64,000 nucleotides of DNA from Frigididesulfovibrio sp031553235 (GCA_031553235.1 JAVBLS010000029.1:1-64000), one strand, 5' to 3'. Shown: positions 42,775 to 52,113, counted from the stretch's first letter. A program made the numbers and translations. Notes: generated by a model from the letters alone, not told the origin.

Positions 42775-43745
42775 TGCGACGCGTTCTGTACAAAGCAATC
42801 CCCTGGTTCAAAGAAGAAGCCACCCTGGCCCTGGAGGCCGGGGTGGACGGGTTGATCGTTCCGGATGCCCTGGCCGAGGCCGCCGCCCGCCTGGCCAGGG
42901 GCGAGACCCTGCCCGAAAGCCGGGTTGCCTTCATCCGTCTCGAAGCCAAGGCCGACGAAGAGCGCGCCGCGGCCGAGAACCCGGAACAACTCGTTGTCCT
43001 TGAACGCGGTTGGGAGATTATCCCCCTGGAAAACCTTCTGGCCCAGCGTCCCGCCACGGCCGTTGAGGCGGTCACGCCGGACGAGGCCCGTCTGGCCTGC
43101 GGCGTTCTCGAGCGCGGAGTCGATACCGTGGTGGTGCCGGCCGCCGGGCTCTCGGCCCTGCGTGAGATCATTGCGGCCGTCAAACTGCGCCTCGACTCCC
43201 TGCCCCTGGTCCAGGCGGAAATCCTCTCCATCACCTCGGCCGGCATGGGCCACCGGGTCTGCGTCGATACCCTGTCGCGCTTTTCTTCCGGCCGGGGCAT
43301 GCTGGTGGGCGATTCCGCCGCCTTCACCTTTTTGGTCAACGCCGAGACCGAGCCCAACGAATACGTGGCTTCCCGCCCCTTCCGGGTCAATGCCGGGGCC
43401 GTGCACGCCTATGCCCTGATGCCCGAAGACCGCACCGCCTATCTCGACGAACTGCGCTCCGGTTCTTCCGTGCTCATTGTCGATCACCAGGGCGGCTGCG
43501 AAACCGCCGTGGTCGGCCGAGTTAAGGTCGAGCGCCGGCCCATGCTGCGCATCAAGGCCCGGGTGCCGGGCGGCGCGGACGGCACCGTGTTTCTTCAGAA
43601 TGCCGAAACCATCCGCCTGGTGCGCCCCGACGGCACGCCCGCAAGCGTGGTCGACCTCGCGCCCGGCGACCGCGTGCTGGTGCGCATCGACACCGCCGGG
43701 CGCCACTTCGGCATGCGCATCAGCGAAGATATTTCAGAAGAATGA
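42774..43745 (+). CDS. 3-dehydroquinate synthase II (archaeal type)
   Basis: Converts the ADH synthase product to 3-dehydroquinate by oxidative deamination and cyclisation. The 323 residues show the AroB' family pattern: LALEAGVDGLIVP near the N-terminus, AGLSALREIIAAVKLRLDSL, SAGMGHRVCVDTLS, GRGMLVGDSAAFTFLVNAET and EYVASRPFRVNAGAVHAY. The ATG at 42774 overlaps the previous stop by one base and has GGAGG seven bases upstream; GTG at 42771 is also possible. Canonical aroB is not seen in the window. The close coupling confirms a two-gene unit. Confidence 0.9.
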   Translation: MRRVLYKAIPWFKEEATLALEAGVDGLIVPDALAEAAARLARGETLPESRVAFIRLEAKADEERAAAENPEQLVVLERGWEIIPLENLLAQRPATAVEAVTPDEARLACGVLERGVDTVVVPAAGLSALREIIAAVKLRLDSLPLVQAEILSITSAGMGHRVCVDTLSRFSSGRGMLVGDSAAFTFLVNAETEPNEYVASRPFRVNAGAVHAYALMPEDRTAYLDELRSGSSVLIVDHQGGCETAVVGRVKVERRPMLRIKARVPGGADGTVFLQNAETIRLVRPDGTPASVVDLAPGDRVLVRIDTAGRHFGMRISEDISEE

Positions 43746-43784
43746 TTCTCGGAAGGGTGTTTTGGATTTGGGGGACAAAGCTCC

Positions 43785-43903
43785 TTAGAGCATTTCACAC
43801 TTGAAATGCTTGTAAGGATTTGTCGGTAAATCCTTGCCGCCAAATAGGTGTAGGCGGGCTTTGCCCGCCGTTAAGCGACTATTTGAAGCGTAAACTGCTC
43901 TAG
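43785..43903 (+). repeat. 119-bp MITE-like repeat, copy A
   Basis: Nearly identical to 53904-54022 in the same orientation, with only a handful of substitutions. The ends form imperfect terminal inverted repeats of about 23 bp (18 matches): TTAGAGCATTTCACACTTGA against the complement of the right end. Internal hairpins are AAGGATTT/AAATCCTT and GGCGGGC/GCCCGCC. It lies between the dehydroquinate synthase gene and pheA, so it is probably transcribed within the operon. It has no coding capacity. Confidence 0.8.
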
Positions 43904-43918
43904 GACGCGGGAGATTGA

Positions 43919-44998
43919 ATGAAGACACTTGAAGAATTACGCAAGGCCATCAACGCCGTGGACGACGAGCTCGTCGGCCTGCTCAACCGACGGGCGGAAC
44001 TCAGCCTGGCCGTGGGCAAAAGCAAGGGACCGGAAGAACCGATCTTTCGCCCCGGGCGCGAGGCCGCATTGCTGGCCCGTCTGGCGGACGAAAATCCCGG
44101 TCCCCTGCCGGAAGCCCACCTGCGGGCCGTATACCGGGAGATCCTCTCGTCGTCACGGGCTCTGCAGCGCCCGGAAACCTGCGCTTTTCTGGGGCCGGAA
44201 GGCACCTTCTGCCACACGGCAGCCAGAGGCATGCTCGGCACATCGACCCTGCTGGAGCCGCAAAACACCTTGGCCGAAGTCTTTGCCGCCGTGGACAGCG
44301 GTCGTTGCGCCCACGGCGTGGTCCCCCTGGAAAACACCCTGCACGGCAGCGTGGTCCAGACCTTTGACCTGTTCTTGCGCCACGACCTCTTCATTCTCGG
44401 GGAAACCCGACTCAGGGTGCGCCACAGCCTGCTCGGCCGGGAGACGGACCTTGCCGCCGTGCGCCTGGTGCTGTCACACCCCCAAGCCCTGGCCCAATGC
44501 GCCGATCGCCTGCGCGAGCTGGTACCTCAGGCACGGCAAGAGGCCACGGAGAGCACGGCCGCCGGAGCCCGACGCGCAGCTGCTGAACCCGGCACGGCCG
44601 CGGTGGCCCACGCCGACGCGGCGGCGGAACTGAACCTGCGCATTCTGGCCGCAAACCTGGAAGACGACGGCCGCAACCACACCCGCTTTGTGCTCATCGG
44701 CAAACACCCTCGGCAAGAGCCCGGCGGCGACCGCACCTCTCTGCTTTTTTCCGTGGGCGATCGGCCGGGAGCCTTGGCCGAGGTACTGGGAATCATCGCC
44801 GAGGCCGGGGTCAACTTGAGCAAACTGGAATCGCGGCCCATGCGCGGTGTGCCCTGGCACTACATTTTTTTCACGGACTTAGACTGCGATCTCGAAGCCC
44901 CGGCTTTTGCCTGCCTGCGCGAAGGCCTAACGCGGCTCTGCCCGCAAATGCACATTCTGGGAGCCTATCCGGCGGCCAAGCTTGCTGTGGAGGAATAG
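43919..44998 (+). CDS. pheA: Chorismate mutase / prephenate dehydratase (P-protein)
   Basis: Bifunctional enzyme making phenylpyruvate from chorismate. The 359 residues have an N-terminal AroQ chorismate mutase (LEELRKAINAVDDELVGLLNRRAEL, with the catalytic Arg and Lys positions), a prephenate dehydratase domain (FLGPEGTFCHTAA, GVVPLENTLHGSV, NHTRFVLIG with the catalytic Thr) and a C-terminal ACT domain (LLFSVGDRPGALAEVLGIIAEAGVNLSKLESRP), which gives feedback inhibition by Phe. GGGAG precedes the ATG. It is separated from the upstream gene by the 119-bp repeat and ends at a terminator, so the operon stops here. Confidence 0.96.
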   Translation: MKTLEELRKAINAVDDELVGLLNRRAELSLAVGKSKGPEEPIFRPGREAALLARLADENPGPLPEAHLRAVYREILSSSRALQRPETCAFLGPEGTFCHTAARGMLGTSTLLEPQNTLAEVFAAVDSGRCAHGVVPLENTLHGSVVQTFDLFLRHDLFILGETRLRVRHSLLGRETDLAAVRLVLSHPQALAQCADRLRELVPQARQEATESTAAGARRAAAEPGTAAVAHADAAAELNLRILAANLEDDGRNHTRFVLIGKHPRQEPGGDRTSLLFSVGDRPGALAEVLGIIAEAGVNLSKLESRPMRGVPWHYIFFTDLDCDLEAPAFACLREGLTRLCPQMHILGAYPAAKLAVEE

Positions 44999-45005
44999 AG
45001 CAAAT

Positions 45006-45480
45006 CTACTTCGAAAATGAAGGCAGGCGGAAAACCGCCGGCCTTTTTCTCATCGTGCCCCCAAGGAATCGAAAATCAGTGAAGTCAGGCAACTCCCAAT
45101 ACAACCAGGTGAAAAGCACATTGCCGTTGCCGTGGGTACCGGCAATGTAGACGGCCTGGATACCGACCTTTTTGTATTCCATCCCGAACATGGGCAGGGG
45201 GATATAGTCGTAGTCGTCGCGGCGTTGATACCGATGGTGTAGCCCTGGCCGAGGCGCAAGGCGTCGTCGTCCGAATTTCGTTTATCGTTGCCGCCGACAT
45301 ACCGGTTTTTCAGAAATCCGCAGCCGATCATCGGCTCGAATTTGTCGTGGGAATCCATGAAGCCTATGACATACAAGGTGTGCCGGTCGCCTTTTGGCAA
45401 TGTCTGTTTGTTGGAATGCCCGATGTATCGCCCCGACACGAAAAATACTGCAACAATACTAGATGAATGCGATAATACTC
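45006..45480 (-). pseudogene. pagP: Frameshifted, N-terminally truncated PagP (lipid A palmitoyltransferase) remnant
   Basis: Two minus-strand frames join into the C-terminal two thirds of PagP. Frame 1 has RHTLYVIGFMDSHDKFEPMI and LRLGQGYTIGINA. Frame 2 continues DDYDYIPLPMFGMEYKKVGI and then QAVYIAGTHGNGNVLFTWLY. These match the family pattern in which FKDSWNKWEP, a GxTAGxxxRDxxxYIPLP segment and YIPGTYNNGNVYFAW occur in that order. One missing base near 45218 explains the frame change. The signal peptide and the first part, including the catalytic His, are not recognisable. The enzyme would have added palmitate to lipid A at the outer membrane. Confidence 0.8.
45022..45048 (+). terminator. 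Rho-independent terminator of the aromatic operon
   Basis: GGC-A-GGCGG, four A, CCGCC-GGCC followed by five T, 24 bp after the pheA stop. It overlaps the 3' end of the pagP remnant on the other strand. Confidence 0.75.
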
Positions 45481-45534
45481 ATTGATTGCACGCGACCGAT
45501 AGAAGACGCGAAGACTCCGGCCCCTTCGTAATAT

Positions 45535-45561
45535 GAAAAAAACCCGTGCCGTACACGGGTT
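45535..45561 (-). terminator. Rho-independent terminator of rpoD
   Basis: On the minus strand AACCCGTG, TACGG, CACGGGTT: a perfect 8-bp stem followed by a run of T, 57 bp after the rpoD stop. It ends the long minus-strand housekeeping block. Confidence 0.85.
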
Positions 45562-45617
45562 TTCTTCATAAAACAGATGCAATTGAAGCCGAAAGGTCGG
45601 GCAAACCCCTGATCCAA

Positions 45618-47390
45618 TCAGCTCTCGTAATACGAACGCAGCACCTGGCTGCGCACCGGGTGGCGTAGCTTGCGCAGGGCCTTGGCTTCGATCTGGCGAA
45701 TGCGCTCGCGGGTGACGTTGAAAAGCTTGCCCACTTCCTCGAGAGTGTGATCACTCTTCTCGCCGATGCCGAAGCGCTTGCGCAACACCTGCTCCTCGCG
45801 CGGGGTGAGATCGGCCAGAACCGAGGCTATCTGCTCGGAAAGCTTGGTGTTGACCACTTCTTCCGCCGGGGCCACGGCCTTCTTGTCCTCGATGAAATCG
45901 CCCAGGCTGGAATCTTCCTCGTCGCCGATGGGGGTCTCCAGAGAGATGGGCTCCTTGGCGATTTTCAGGACCTTCTTGACCTTGTCCAGGGGATAGTCCA
46001 TGCGTTCGGCGATTTCTTCCGGCGTCGGGTCGCGGCCCAGCTCCTGCACCAGGTAACGCGAGGTGCGGATCAGCTTGTTGATGGTCTCGATCATGTGCAC
46101 CGGAATACGGATGGTCCGGGCCTGATCTGCGATGGCCCGGGTAATGGCCTGCCGAATCCACCAGGTGGCATAGGTGGAAAACTTGTAGCCACGCTGGTAC
46201 TCGAACTTGTCCACGGCTTTCATCAGGCCGATGTTGCCTTCCTGGATCAGATCCAGAAACTGCAGGCCCCGGTTGGTGTACTTCTTGGCAATGGAAACCA
46301 CCAGGCGCAGGTTGGAACGGATCAGTTCCTGCTTGGCCCGCATGGCCGCGATGTTGCCGCGCTTGATCCGCCAGAGCACCTCCTCGAGATCGGTGACGTT
46401 GTGACAGCATTTTTCCTGCAAGCGGTTGAGGATCTCCATCTTGCCGAGGATCATTTCCTTGAAGGAAAAGAGTTCATCCACGGAAAGCCCCAGGCATTCG
46501 GCCGCCTCGCCCGGAGGGCAGGCCCGCTCGTCCAGACGAGAGAAGAGGTCCATGATCTCGATCTGGCTCTTGCCCGTGACCAGGATATAGGCCGTGAGAT
46601 CGCGCTGACAGTTGTGCATCTGGCGCACGTAATCCTCGACCGTCTCAATGATCCGGTCGATCAGGGTTTTTTCCAGCTTGATGTCGCGTAGACGCTCGAC
46701 GATCTTTTCCTTGAAACCGATGATGTCCTTCTGCAGGGCCGTAACCCGGCGCTCTAAGGTGCAGCACTCGTCCAAACGGGTATAGATCTTGCGCTTTTTG
46801 TTGAAGGTCTGCTTGATCTCGTCCAGGAGCAGAATGACCCGCTGACGCTGATTCATCTCGTCTTCGCTGGGGTCGTCTTCCTCAATGGTTTTGACCACGT
46901 CCTTGAGCTTGATGCGGTTGTGCTTCAGGTCTTCACCGACGTTGATCAGCTCCTCGACGGCCACAGGCACCTCGACCAGGGCGTAGAGCACGTCCTGTTC
47001 ACCGGTTTCAATCTTCTTGGCGATGAGCACTTCGCCGTCGCGGTCGAGCAGGGGCACGGCGCCCATCTCGCGCAGGTACATGCGCACCGGGTCGGTGCTG
47101 CGCGAGGAATAATCGCCGCCGTCTTCATCCTCGACCAGATCGAGGCCGGGCTCTCCGCCGGGCTCTTCATCGGGCTCGCCGGCGGAAACGGAAATCTTCT
47201 TGCCGTCTTTTTCCGAGTCCACAATGGCTATTTCGAGCTGATCGAAAATGCCGATGATCTCTTCCACCTGCTCGGGTGAAGAGGCCTCGGAAGGTAGGGC
47301 TTTGTTCACCTCATCAAAGGTGAGAAAGCCCACACTCTTGCCTTTGGCGATAAGCACCTTGATTTGTTGTATGTCTTTAATGTTGCCCAT
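45618..47390 (-). CDS. rpoD: RNA polymerase primary sigma factor
   Basis: Housekeeping sigma-70. The 590 residues show region 1.1, a large acidic non-conserved region (GEPDEEPGGEPGLDLVEDED), region 2 (IRSNLRLVVSIAKKYTNRGL, LIQEGNIGLMKAVDKFEYQR, YATWWIRQAI), region 3 and region 4.2 (TLEEVGKLFNVTRERIRQIE). The start at 47390 (MGNIKDIQQIKV) has GGGAG upstream and overlaps the dnaG end by 14 bp; the longer frame is not family-like. dnaG-rpoD is the same pairing as in the E. coli macromolecular synthesis operon. Confidence 0.98.
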   Translation of the reverse strand: MGNIKDIQQIKVLIAKGKSVGFLTFDEVNKALPSEASSPEQVEEIIGIFDQLEIAIVDSEKDGKKISVSAGEPDEEPGGEPGLDLVEDEDGGDYSSRSTDPVRMYLREMGAVPLLDRDGEVLIAKKIETGEQDVLYALVEVPVAVEELINVGEDLKHNRIKLKDVVKTIEEDDPSEDEMNQRQRVILLLDEIKQTFNKKRKIYTRLDECCTLERRVTALQKDIIGFKEKIVERLRDIKLEKTLIDRIIETVEDYVRQMHNCQRDLTAYILVTGKSQIEIMDLFSRLDERACPPGEAAECLGLSVDELFSFKEMILGKMEILNRLQEKCCHNVTDLEEVLWRIKRGNIAAMRAKQELIRSNLRLVVSIAKKYTNRGLQFLDLIQEGNIGLMKAVDKFEYQRGYKFSTYATWWIRQAITRAIADQARTIRIPVHMIETINKLIRTSRYLVQELGRDPTPEEIAERMDYPLDKVKKVLKIAKEPISLETPIGDEEDSSLGDFIEDKKAVAPAEEVVNTKLSEQIASVLADLTPREEQVLRKRFGIGEKSDHTLEEVGKLFNVTRERIRQIEAKALRKLRHPVRSQVLRSYYES

Positions 47391-49119
47391 CAGAACTCCC
47401 GGATGTGCTTTTGCTTTGCAGCATTTCTTGCTGGGCCTTGAGCAGGGCGAAATCGTCGCGTGTCGCGTCAACGGTTCGGCGTAATGCCTGCAGGCGGGCT
47501 TTGCCCTGTTTGTCCCTGCACTCTTCCGCTATGCGCGCGCAGATGTCGGCCAGCTCCTCCAGCTCGCGATCTGGGGGGGGGGCTTCCAGCACCCGGCATT
47601 TTCCCCAAAATTCCTTTTGCTTATCGTCCAATTGCCGCAAAACTTCATCCGAATCGTACTCCGGACCGGCTTCGGCAATCTTGTTCCACAGGGCCAGGGC
47701 TCTGGGGTGAGAGACAAGCAGTAATGCGCCCGCCCTCTCAAGATCGGGCAGGCGGTGCGGAAAACGCACCACGTAACGCAAAATTCCCTGCTCAAACGGA
47801 TTGTTCCGCCTGGGCGCCTGGGCGGCCTTGGCCCCGGGCGCTCTCTTGGCCCCGGGCAGACGGCCGCGCAGCACCCGCTCGTCCAGGCCCAGCCCGCCGG
47901 CAAAGCGTGAAACATACGGCGAGAGGAGCTCCGGCTGCTCCACCCGGCCGAGAAAACCCTGCACCCAATCTAGGACGTCTTTGGGCGCGTAGGACCGGCC
48001 CAGAGTCTGGATGCAAAAGTCCAGCCCCTCCGGAGCCCGGGCCCGCACGGCCTCAAAGGCTTCTTTACCTTTCTCCTGCAGCAGACTGTCAATGTCCTCG
48101 CCCTCGGGCAAGAGCACCACCCGACAGCGCAGGCCTTTGACCAAAACCATCTCGGCGGCCCGCAGGGCGGCCTTGCGCCCGGGCGCATCACCGTCGAAAA
48201 TCAACTCCAGATCCGAACAAAAACCTGCCAGTCGGTGCACCTGCTCGGGCGTGAGCGCCGTACCCAGCACGCCGCAGGCATTGGCATATCCGAACTGGTG
48301 CAGGGTAAGCACGTCCATGTAGCCTTCAGTGAGCAGGGCCGATTTGCCGGCCGCGATGCCCCGCCGAGCCTGGAACAATCCGTATAAATTATCGCCTTTT
48401 TTATAGATGGGCGAATCTGAACTGTTGATGTATTTGGCTGCATCCTCATTGGTAATTATTCTGCCACCAAAAGCAATGACCCGGCCGGATAAATCCTTGA
48501 TCGGAAAAATCAGCCGGCCGCGAAAACGATCATAGGCGCCGCGCTGCTCGCCCGGCGAGAGCAGCCCGGCGGCCGCTCCCTGCTCCGGCGTGAACCCGGC
48601 CCGGCGCAGGGCGGCGGTCAGATCGCGCCATTCGCGCGGGCTCCAGCCCAAGCCGAAGGAGGTGACAATATCCGGAGACAGCTTGCGCCGGGCGATATAT
48701 TCCCGGCACTCGGCCCCGGCCGGCCCCTCCAGGTTGCGGCGAAAGTGTTCGGCCGCCAGCTCGTGCATCTTCAGGGCGGCTTTGCGTGCGTCACGCTCGC
48801 CGGTAGCCCTGGAGTCGGGCTTGTAGTCCGTCAAGGTCACCCCGGCCTCTTCAGCCAACTGGAGCAGGGTTTCCTTGAAATCCAGGCCGTTGATCCGGCC
48901 GTAGAAGTCAAAAATATCCCCGGCGGCCTGACAGCCGAAGCAATAGAAGAAACCTTCTTCCTCATTCACCGAGAACGAGGGCTTGGTCTCCTGGTGAAAG
49001 GGGCAGGGAGCCACCCAGCGGTTCCCGGCCCGGCGCAGCTCCACGTAGCGACGCACGATGTCGAGAATGTTCAGGCGAGCTTTGATCTCGCGGGTGGCCG
49101 CTCCCCTGGCCGGCTTCAT
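47377..49119 (-). CDS. dnaG: DNA primase
   Basis: Synthesises RNA primers at the replication fork. The 580 residues have the N-terminal zinc-binding domain (CPFHQETKPSFSV, YCFGC), the TOPRIM catalytic core (LLTEGYMDVLTLHQFG, LIFDGDAPGRKAALRA) and a C-terminal helicase-binding region. ATG 49119 overlaps the mutS2 stop by 4 bp; the open frame continues to 49455 inside mutS2 but the family begins here. The last 14 bp overlap rpoD. Confidence 0.97.
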   Translation of the reverse strand: MKPARGAATREIKARLNILDIVRRYVELRRAGNRWVAPCPFHQETKPSFSVNEEEGFFYCFGCQAAGDIFDFYGRINGLDFKETLLQLAEEAGVTLTDYKPDSRATGERDARKAALKMHELAAEHFRRNLEGPAGAECREYIARRKLSPDIVTSFGLGWSPREWRDLTAALRRAGFTPEQGAAAGLLSPGEQRGAYDRFRGRLIFPIKDLSGRVIAFGGRIITNEDAAKYINSSDSPIYKKGDNLYGLFQARRGIAAGKSALLTEGYMDVLTLHQFGYANACGVLGTALTPEQVHRLAGFCSDLELIFDGDAPGRKAALRAAEMVLVKGLRCRVVLLPEGEDIDSLLQEKGKEAFEAVRARAPEGLDFCIQTLGRSYAPKDVLDWVQGFLGRVEQPELLSPYVSRFAGGLGLDERVLRGRLPGAKRAPGAKAAQAPRRNNPFEQGILRYVVRFPHRLPDLERAGALLLVSHPRALALWNKIAEAGPEYDSDEVLRQLDDKQKEFWGKCRVLEAPPPDRELEELADICARIAEECRDKQGKARLQALRRTVDATRDDFALLKAQQEMLQSKSTSGSSDGQH

Positions 49120-51515
49120 TTCAACTCCACAACGGTCACACCGTCGCCGCCGTGCTCCTCGTCGGCCAGGCGGAAAGAGGCAGCCGCCGGAAAGTTTTTG
49201 AGAAAGGCGTGGATCTCCCGGCGTAGGGCGCCCGTGCCCTTGCCGTGGATGATCTCCACTTCGGCCGAACCGCGCAGCAGGGTGCCGTCCAGAAATTTCT
49301 CCACCGCGGCCAGAGCCTCTTCGGCCCGCTGCCCGCGCAGATCCAGGCGCAGGGGAATCGCCGGGCCGGCCGGGACCGCCCCGCCCGTGCCGCCCGTCGA
49401 GCGCGCGGCCTTGCCCGTCTCGTCGGCCGGGGCCAGATCGGCCGTGCCGGCCCACAGGCCCACGCCGTCCATGTTCAGGCGCACCCGGGCTTTGCGCGCG
49501 TCCACTTCAAGCACGGTGCCCACACGCTTCCAGGGAATATGACGCAGACGATCGCCCACCTGGATGCCGGCCGGGTCCAGGACCGGGTGCTCCTTACGTT
49601 CGCTATCGAGCCCGGCGGCAAGATCCGCCCGGACCTTGGCGAGTTCCCGCAAGGTCTGCTTGTGGGTGTTACGTTGGGTCTTCCAGGCCGCGAGCACTTC
49701 TTTGACCCGCTCCTGGATGCCGGCAATGAGCTTGTCACGCTCGACGGCAAAGCGCTCGTCGAGCTTTTTACGCTTTTCCGCGTAAGCGGCGCGCTCTTTG
49801 TCCAGCTTGGCGATCTCGACTTCGCGAGCCACCGCCAGGGTATTCAGGCGTTCCACCAGGGCAGAGGTGTCTTCGCCCCCGGCCAGAAGATAGTGCTCGG
49901 CCCGGCGTAGAACCTCGGCAGGCAGGCCGTGCTCGCGGGCCACATCCAGGGCGCGGCTGGCCCCGACCTGATCGTACACCAAAGAAAACAAGGGCTTGCC
50001 TGTCTTGGGGTCAAAAAGCACCGAGGCTGCGCGCACGCCCGGGGCGGACATGGCATAGGCCTTGAGGGCCGGAAAGTGCGTGGCCGCGGCCGCGAAAGCC
50101 CCGTGTTCGAGAATGCCGTCGAGCACTGCCTGGGCCAGGGCAGCGCCTTGAGAGGGGTCGGTGCCGGCACCGAATTCGTCGAGAATAATCAGGGAATCCG
50201 GGCCGAGGCCGTCCCAGATGCGCGACAGGTGAGAAATTTGGGCCGTGAAGGTGGAAAGATGATCGTCCAGGCTCTGCTCGTCGCCGATGAAGGCATGGAT
50301 CTTACGCCAGAAGGGCAGCACCGAGCCCACGGCCACGGGCGCCGGAATGCCCGCCAGGCCGCACAGGGCGATGAGCCCCAGGCTCTTCAGGCACACGGTC
50401 TTGCCGCCGGCGTTGCCGCCGCTGATCACCAGGGCCTTTTGCCCCGGCAACAGCTCCAGGGTGGAGGGCACCACGACCTGGGCCCGGACGAACGCTTCGG
50501 GCGGGGCTTCCCCGCTCGGCTCTTCCAGGCTGCGCCGATATTCGGCCAGGGCGGCCCGAGCCCGTTTGGAGGCGGCCAGGGCCAGGAGCGGATGGCGGGC
50601 CTTGCGCAGAAGCACGCCACAGCCTTCGTCAAACTCGACCATGCGGCCGTCGAAGGAGTCGGCGAGACCGGCCTTGGCAAAAAGCAGGTCCACCTCGGCC
50701 GACAGCTCAGCGCAGGTCTGAATTTCCCCGGCCTCATCCCGCACCAGAGAGGTGAGGAAAATGAGGATTTTCCGTTCTTCCTCTCGCTCCTCACGCTTGA
50801 GGTTCTGCAAGCGGTTGTTCAACTCCACCAGGAAAAGCGGCTCAAAATAACAGGTCTCACCGGTCTGAGAATAGTCGTGGATCACGCCCTGCAGTCTGCC
50901 CTTGAAGTTGGTTTTCAAGGGCAGGACATAGCGGTCCGAGGACAGGGTCATGAACTCGTCCTGCAGGTAATGCAGGATATTGTATTCAGCAGCGAATTCC
51001 TTGACTTTTTTGCTGCATTGCCGGTGCAGGGCGCGCAGTTCGCCGCGCACCAGAGCCAGCTCGGGCGAAGCCTCGTCGCGCAGACTGCCGTTATCGGCCA
51101 GGCAGCGCTGCAGGGCGGACATGGTCTTGGCGGGCAGAACGGTGTTGACGGCCCGCTCGTACCAGAGGGGCCAGAGGCTCGGACCGGGGTCGCGGGCCAG
51201 GTCGGCCGTCAGGATGCGGGTCTGCTCCAGGGTGCGACGCAGAGCCCAAAGGGCATCGAGATCGAGCACCTCGGCCGGAGACTGGACAAAAGCGAGAACG
51301 CCGTCCAAAGGGGGAAAGGGCTCAGGAACGTATTCGGCCCGCTGCGTCCAGAGCCGGCCCTGCTCGTACTCGGCGACGGCCAGGCGCACGCCGGCAAGAT
51401 CGGGCAAAGGGCGCAAGCTGAGACAGGCCCGCCGGCCCGCTTCGGATACGGCAAAGCCGGCCAGGTAGGCCAGGACCTTGGAAAATTCAAGGGAATACAG
51501 GGCGCGGGATTCCAT
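49116..51515 (-). CDS. mutS2: MutS2-family ATPase / endonuclease
   Basis: MutS paralogue implicated in suppression of homologous recombination and in ribosome rescue, without a mismatch-recognition domain. The 799 residues show the clamp and core, the ATPase with Walker A SGGNAGGKTV, the LDEFGAGTDPSQGAAL signature, a coiled coil (ERAAYAEKRKKLDERFAVER) and a C-terminal Smr nuclease domain (RLDLRGQRAEEALAAVEKFL, EIIHGKGTGALR). Its stop overlaps dnaG by 4 bp. Confidence 0.96.
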   Translation of the reverse strand: MESRALYSLEFSKVLAYLAGFAVSEAGRRACLSLRPLPDLAGVRLAVAEYEQGRLWTQRAEYVPEPFPPLDGVLAFVQSPAEVLDLDALWALRRTLEQTRILTADLARDPGPSLWPLWYERAVNTVLPAKTMSALQRCLADNGSLRDEASPELALVRGELRALHRQCSKKVKEFAAEYNILHYLQDEFMTLSSDRYVLPLKTNFKGRLQGVIHDYSQTGETCYFEPLFLVELNNRLQNLKREEREEERKILIFLTSLVRDEAGEIQTCAELSAEVDLLFAKAGLADSFDGRMVEFDEGCGVLLRKARHPLLALAASKRARAALAEYRRSLEEPSGEAPPEAFVRAQVVVPSTLELLPGQKALVISGGNAGGKTVCLKSLGLIALCGLAGIPAPVAVGSVLPFWRKIHAFIGDEQSLDDHLSTFTAQISHLSRIWDGLGPDSLIILDEFGAGTDPSQGAALAQAVLDGILEHGAFAAAATHFPALKAYAMSAPGVRAASVLFDPKTGKPLFSLVYDQVGASRALDVAREHGLPAEVLRRAEHYLLAGGEDTSALVERLNTLAVAREVEIAKLDKERAAYAEKRKKLDERFAVERDKLIAGIQERVKEVLAAWKTQRNTHKQTLRELAKVRADLAAGLDSERKEHPVLDPAGIQVGDRLRHIPWKRVGTVLEVDARKARVRLNMDGVGLWAGTADLAPADETGKAARSTGGTGGAVPAGPAIPLRLDLRGQRAEEALAAVEKFLDGTLLRGSAEVEIIHGKGTGALRREIHAFLKNFPAAASFRLADEEHGGDGVTVVELK

Positions 51516-51545
51516 GCGACACCGACTCGGCCGGAAAGGGCGGCG

Positions 51546-51995
51546 CTAAAGCGCGGCCAGGGCGGCCTTGACCGCCTCGCTTGCGGCCTTGCCGTCGTAG
51601 CGCCCCTTGTACTTGGCCCCAAGCGCCTGCATGACCTTGCCCATATCTTTGGGGCCGGCCGCGCCGCATTCGGCCAGCAAATCGGCCACGGCTTTGAGCA
51701 GCGCTTCGCCTTCCAGCGGTTCAGGCATGTAGCCCTTGAGCACGGCCAACTCAGCCCGCTCCTTGTCGACCAGATCTTCACGGCCGGCGGCGGCAAACTG
51801 GGTGATCGATTCCTGCCGTTGCTTACACTGCTTGGCAATAAGATCGAGCACGTCCCCCTCTTCCGGGGCACGCAGATGCTGGACCTGGAAATTCTTCAGG
51901 GCGGTCTTCAACAGGCGAAGCACGCCAAGACGGACGGTATTTTTGGCTTTGTAGGCTTCAATGTAATCTTTTTCGAGGCGGGCGGAAAGGGACAT
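51546..51995 (-). CDS. yqeY: GatB/YqeY-domain protein
   Basis: The 149 residues match the YqeY family (SARLEKDYIEAYKAKNTVRL, ILRLLKTALKN-like start, KQRQESITQFAAAGREDLVD, EMGKVM-like end). The fold is shared with the tail of the GatB amidotransferase subunit, which binds tRNA; the function of the free protein is unsettled. The start at 51995 has GGGGG upstream; the longer open frame is not family-like. It lies between rpsU and mutS2, a common order in this group. Confidence 0.93.
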   Translation of the reverse strand: MSLSARLEKDYIEAYKAKNTVRLGVLRLLKTALKNFQVQHLRAPEEGDVLDLIAKQCKQRQESITQFAAAGREDLVDKERAELAVLKGYMPEPLEGEALLKAVADLLAECGAAGPKDMGKVMQALGAKYKGRYDGKAASEAVKAALAAL

Positions 51996-52113
51996 CAGGC
52001 GACCCCCGGACGTAGGGTTCTCTGGAAGCCAAGGCCCGGTGCGACCGGGCCTTGGAAATGGGACCACACGGGGTCGATGCGCGGGTACTCCCGGCCATCG
52101 ACGGAGCAAAGCC

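Noticed and set aside
45006..45191. Independent 61-codon gene
   Set aside because: It is the last part of the broken pagP frame; the adjoining frame supplies the preceding segment.
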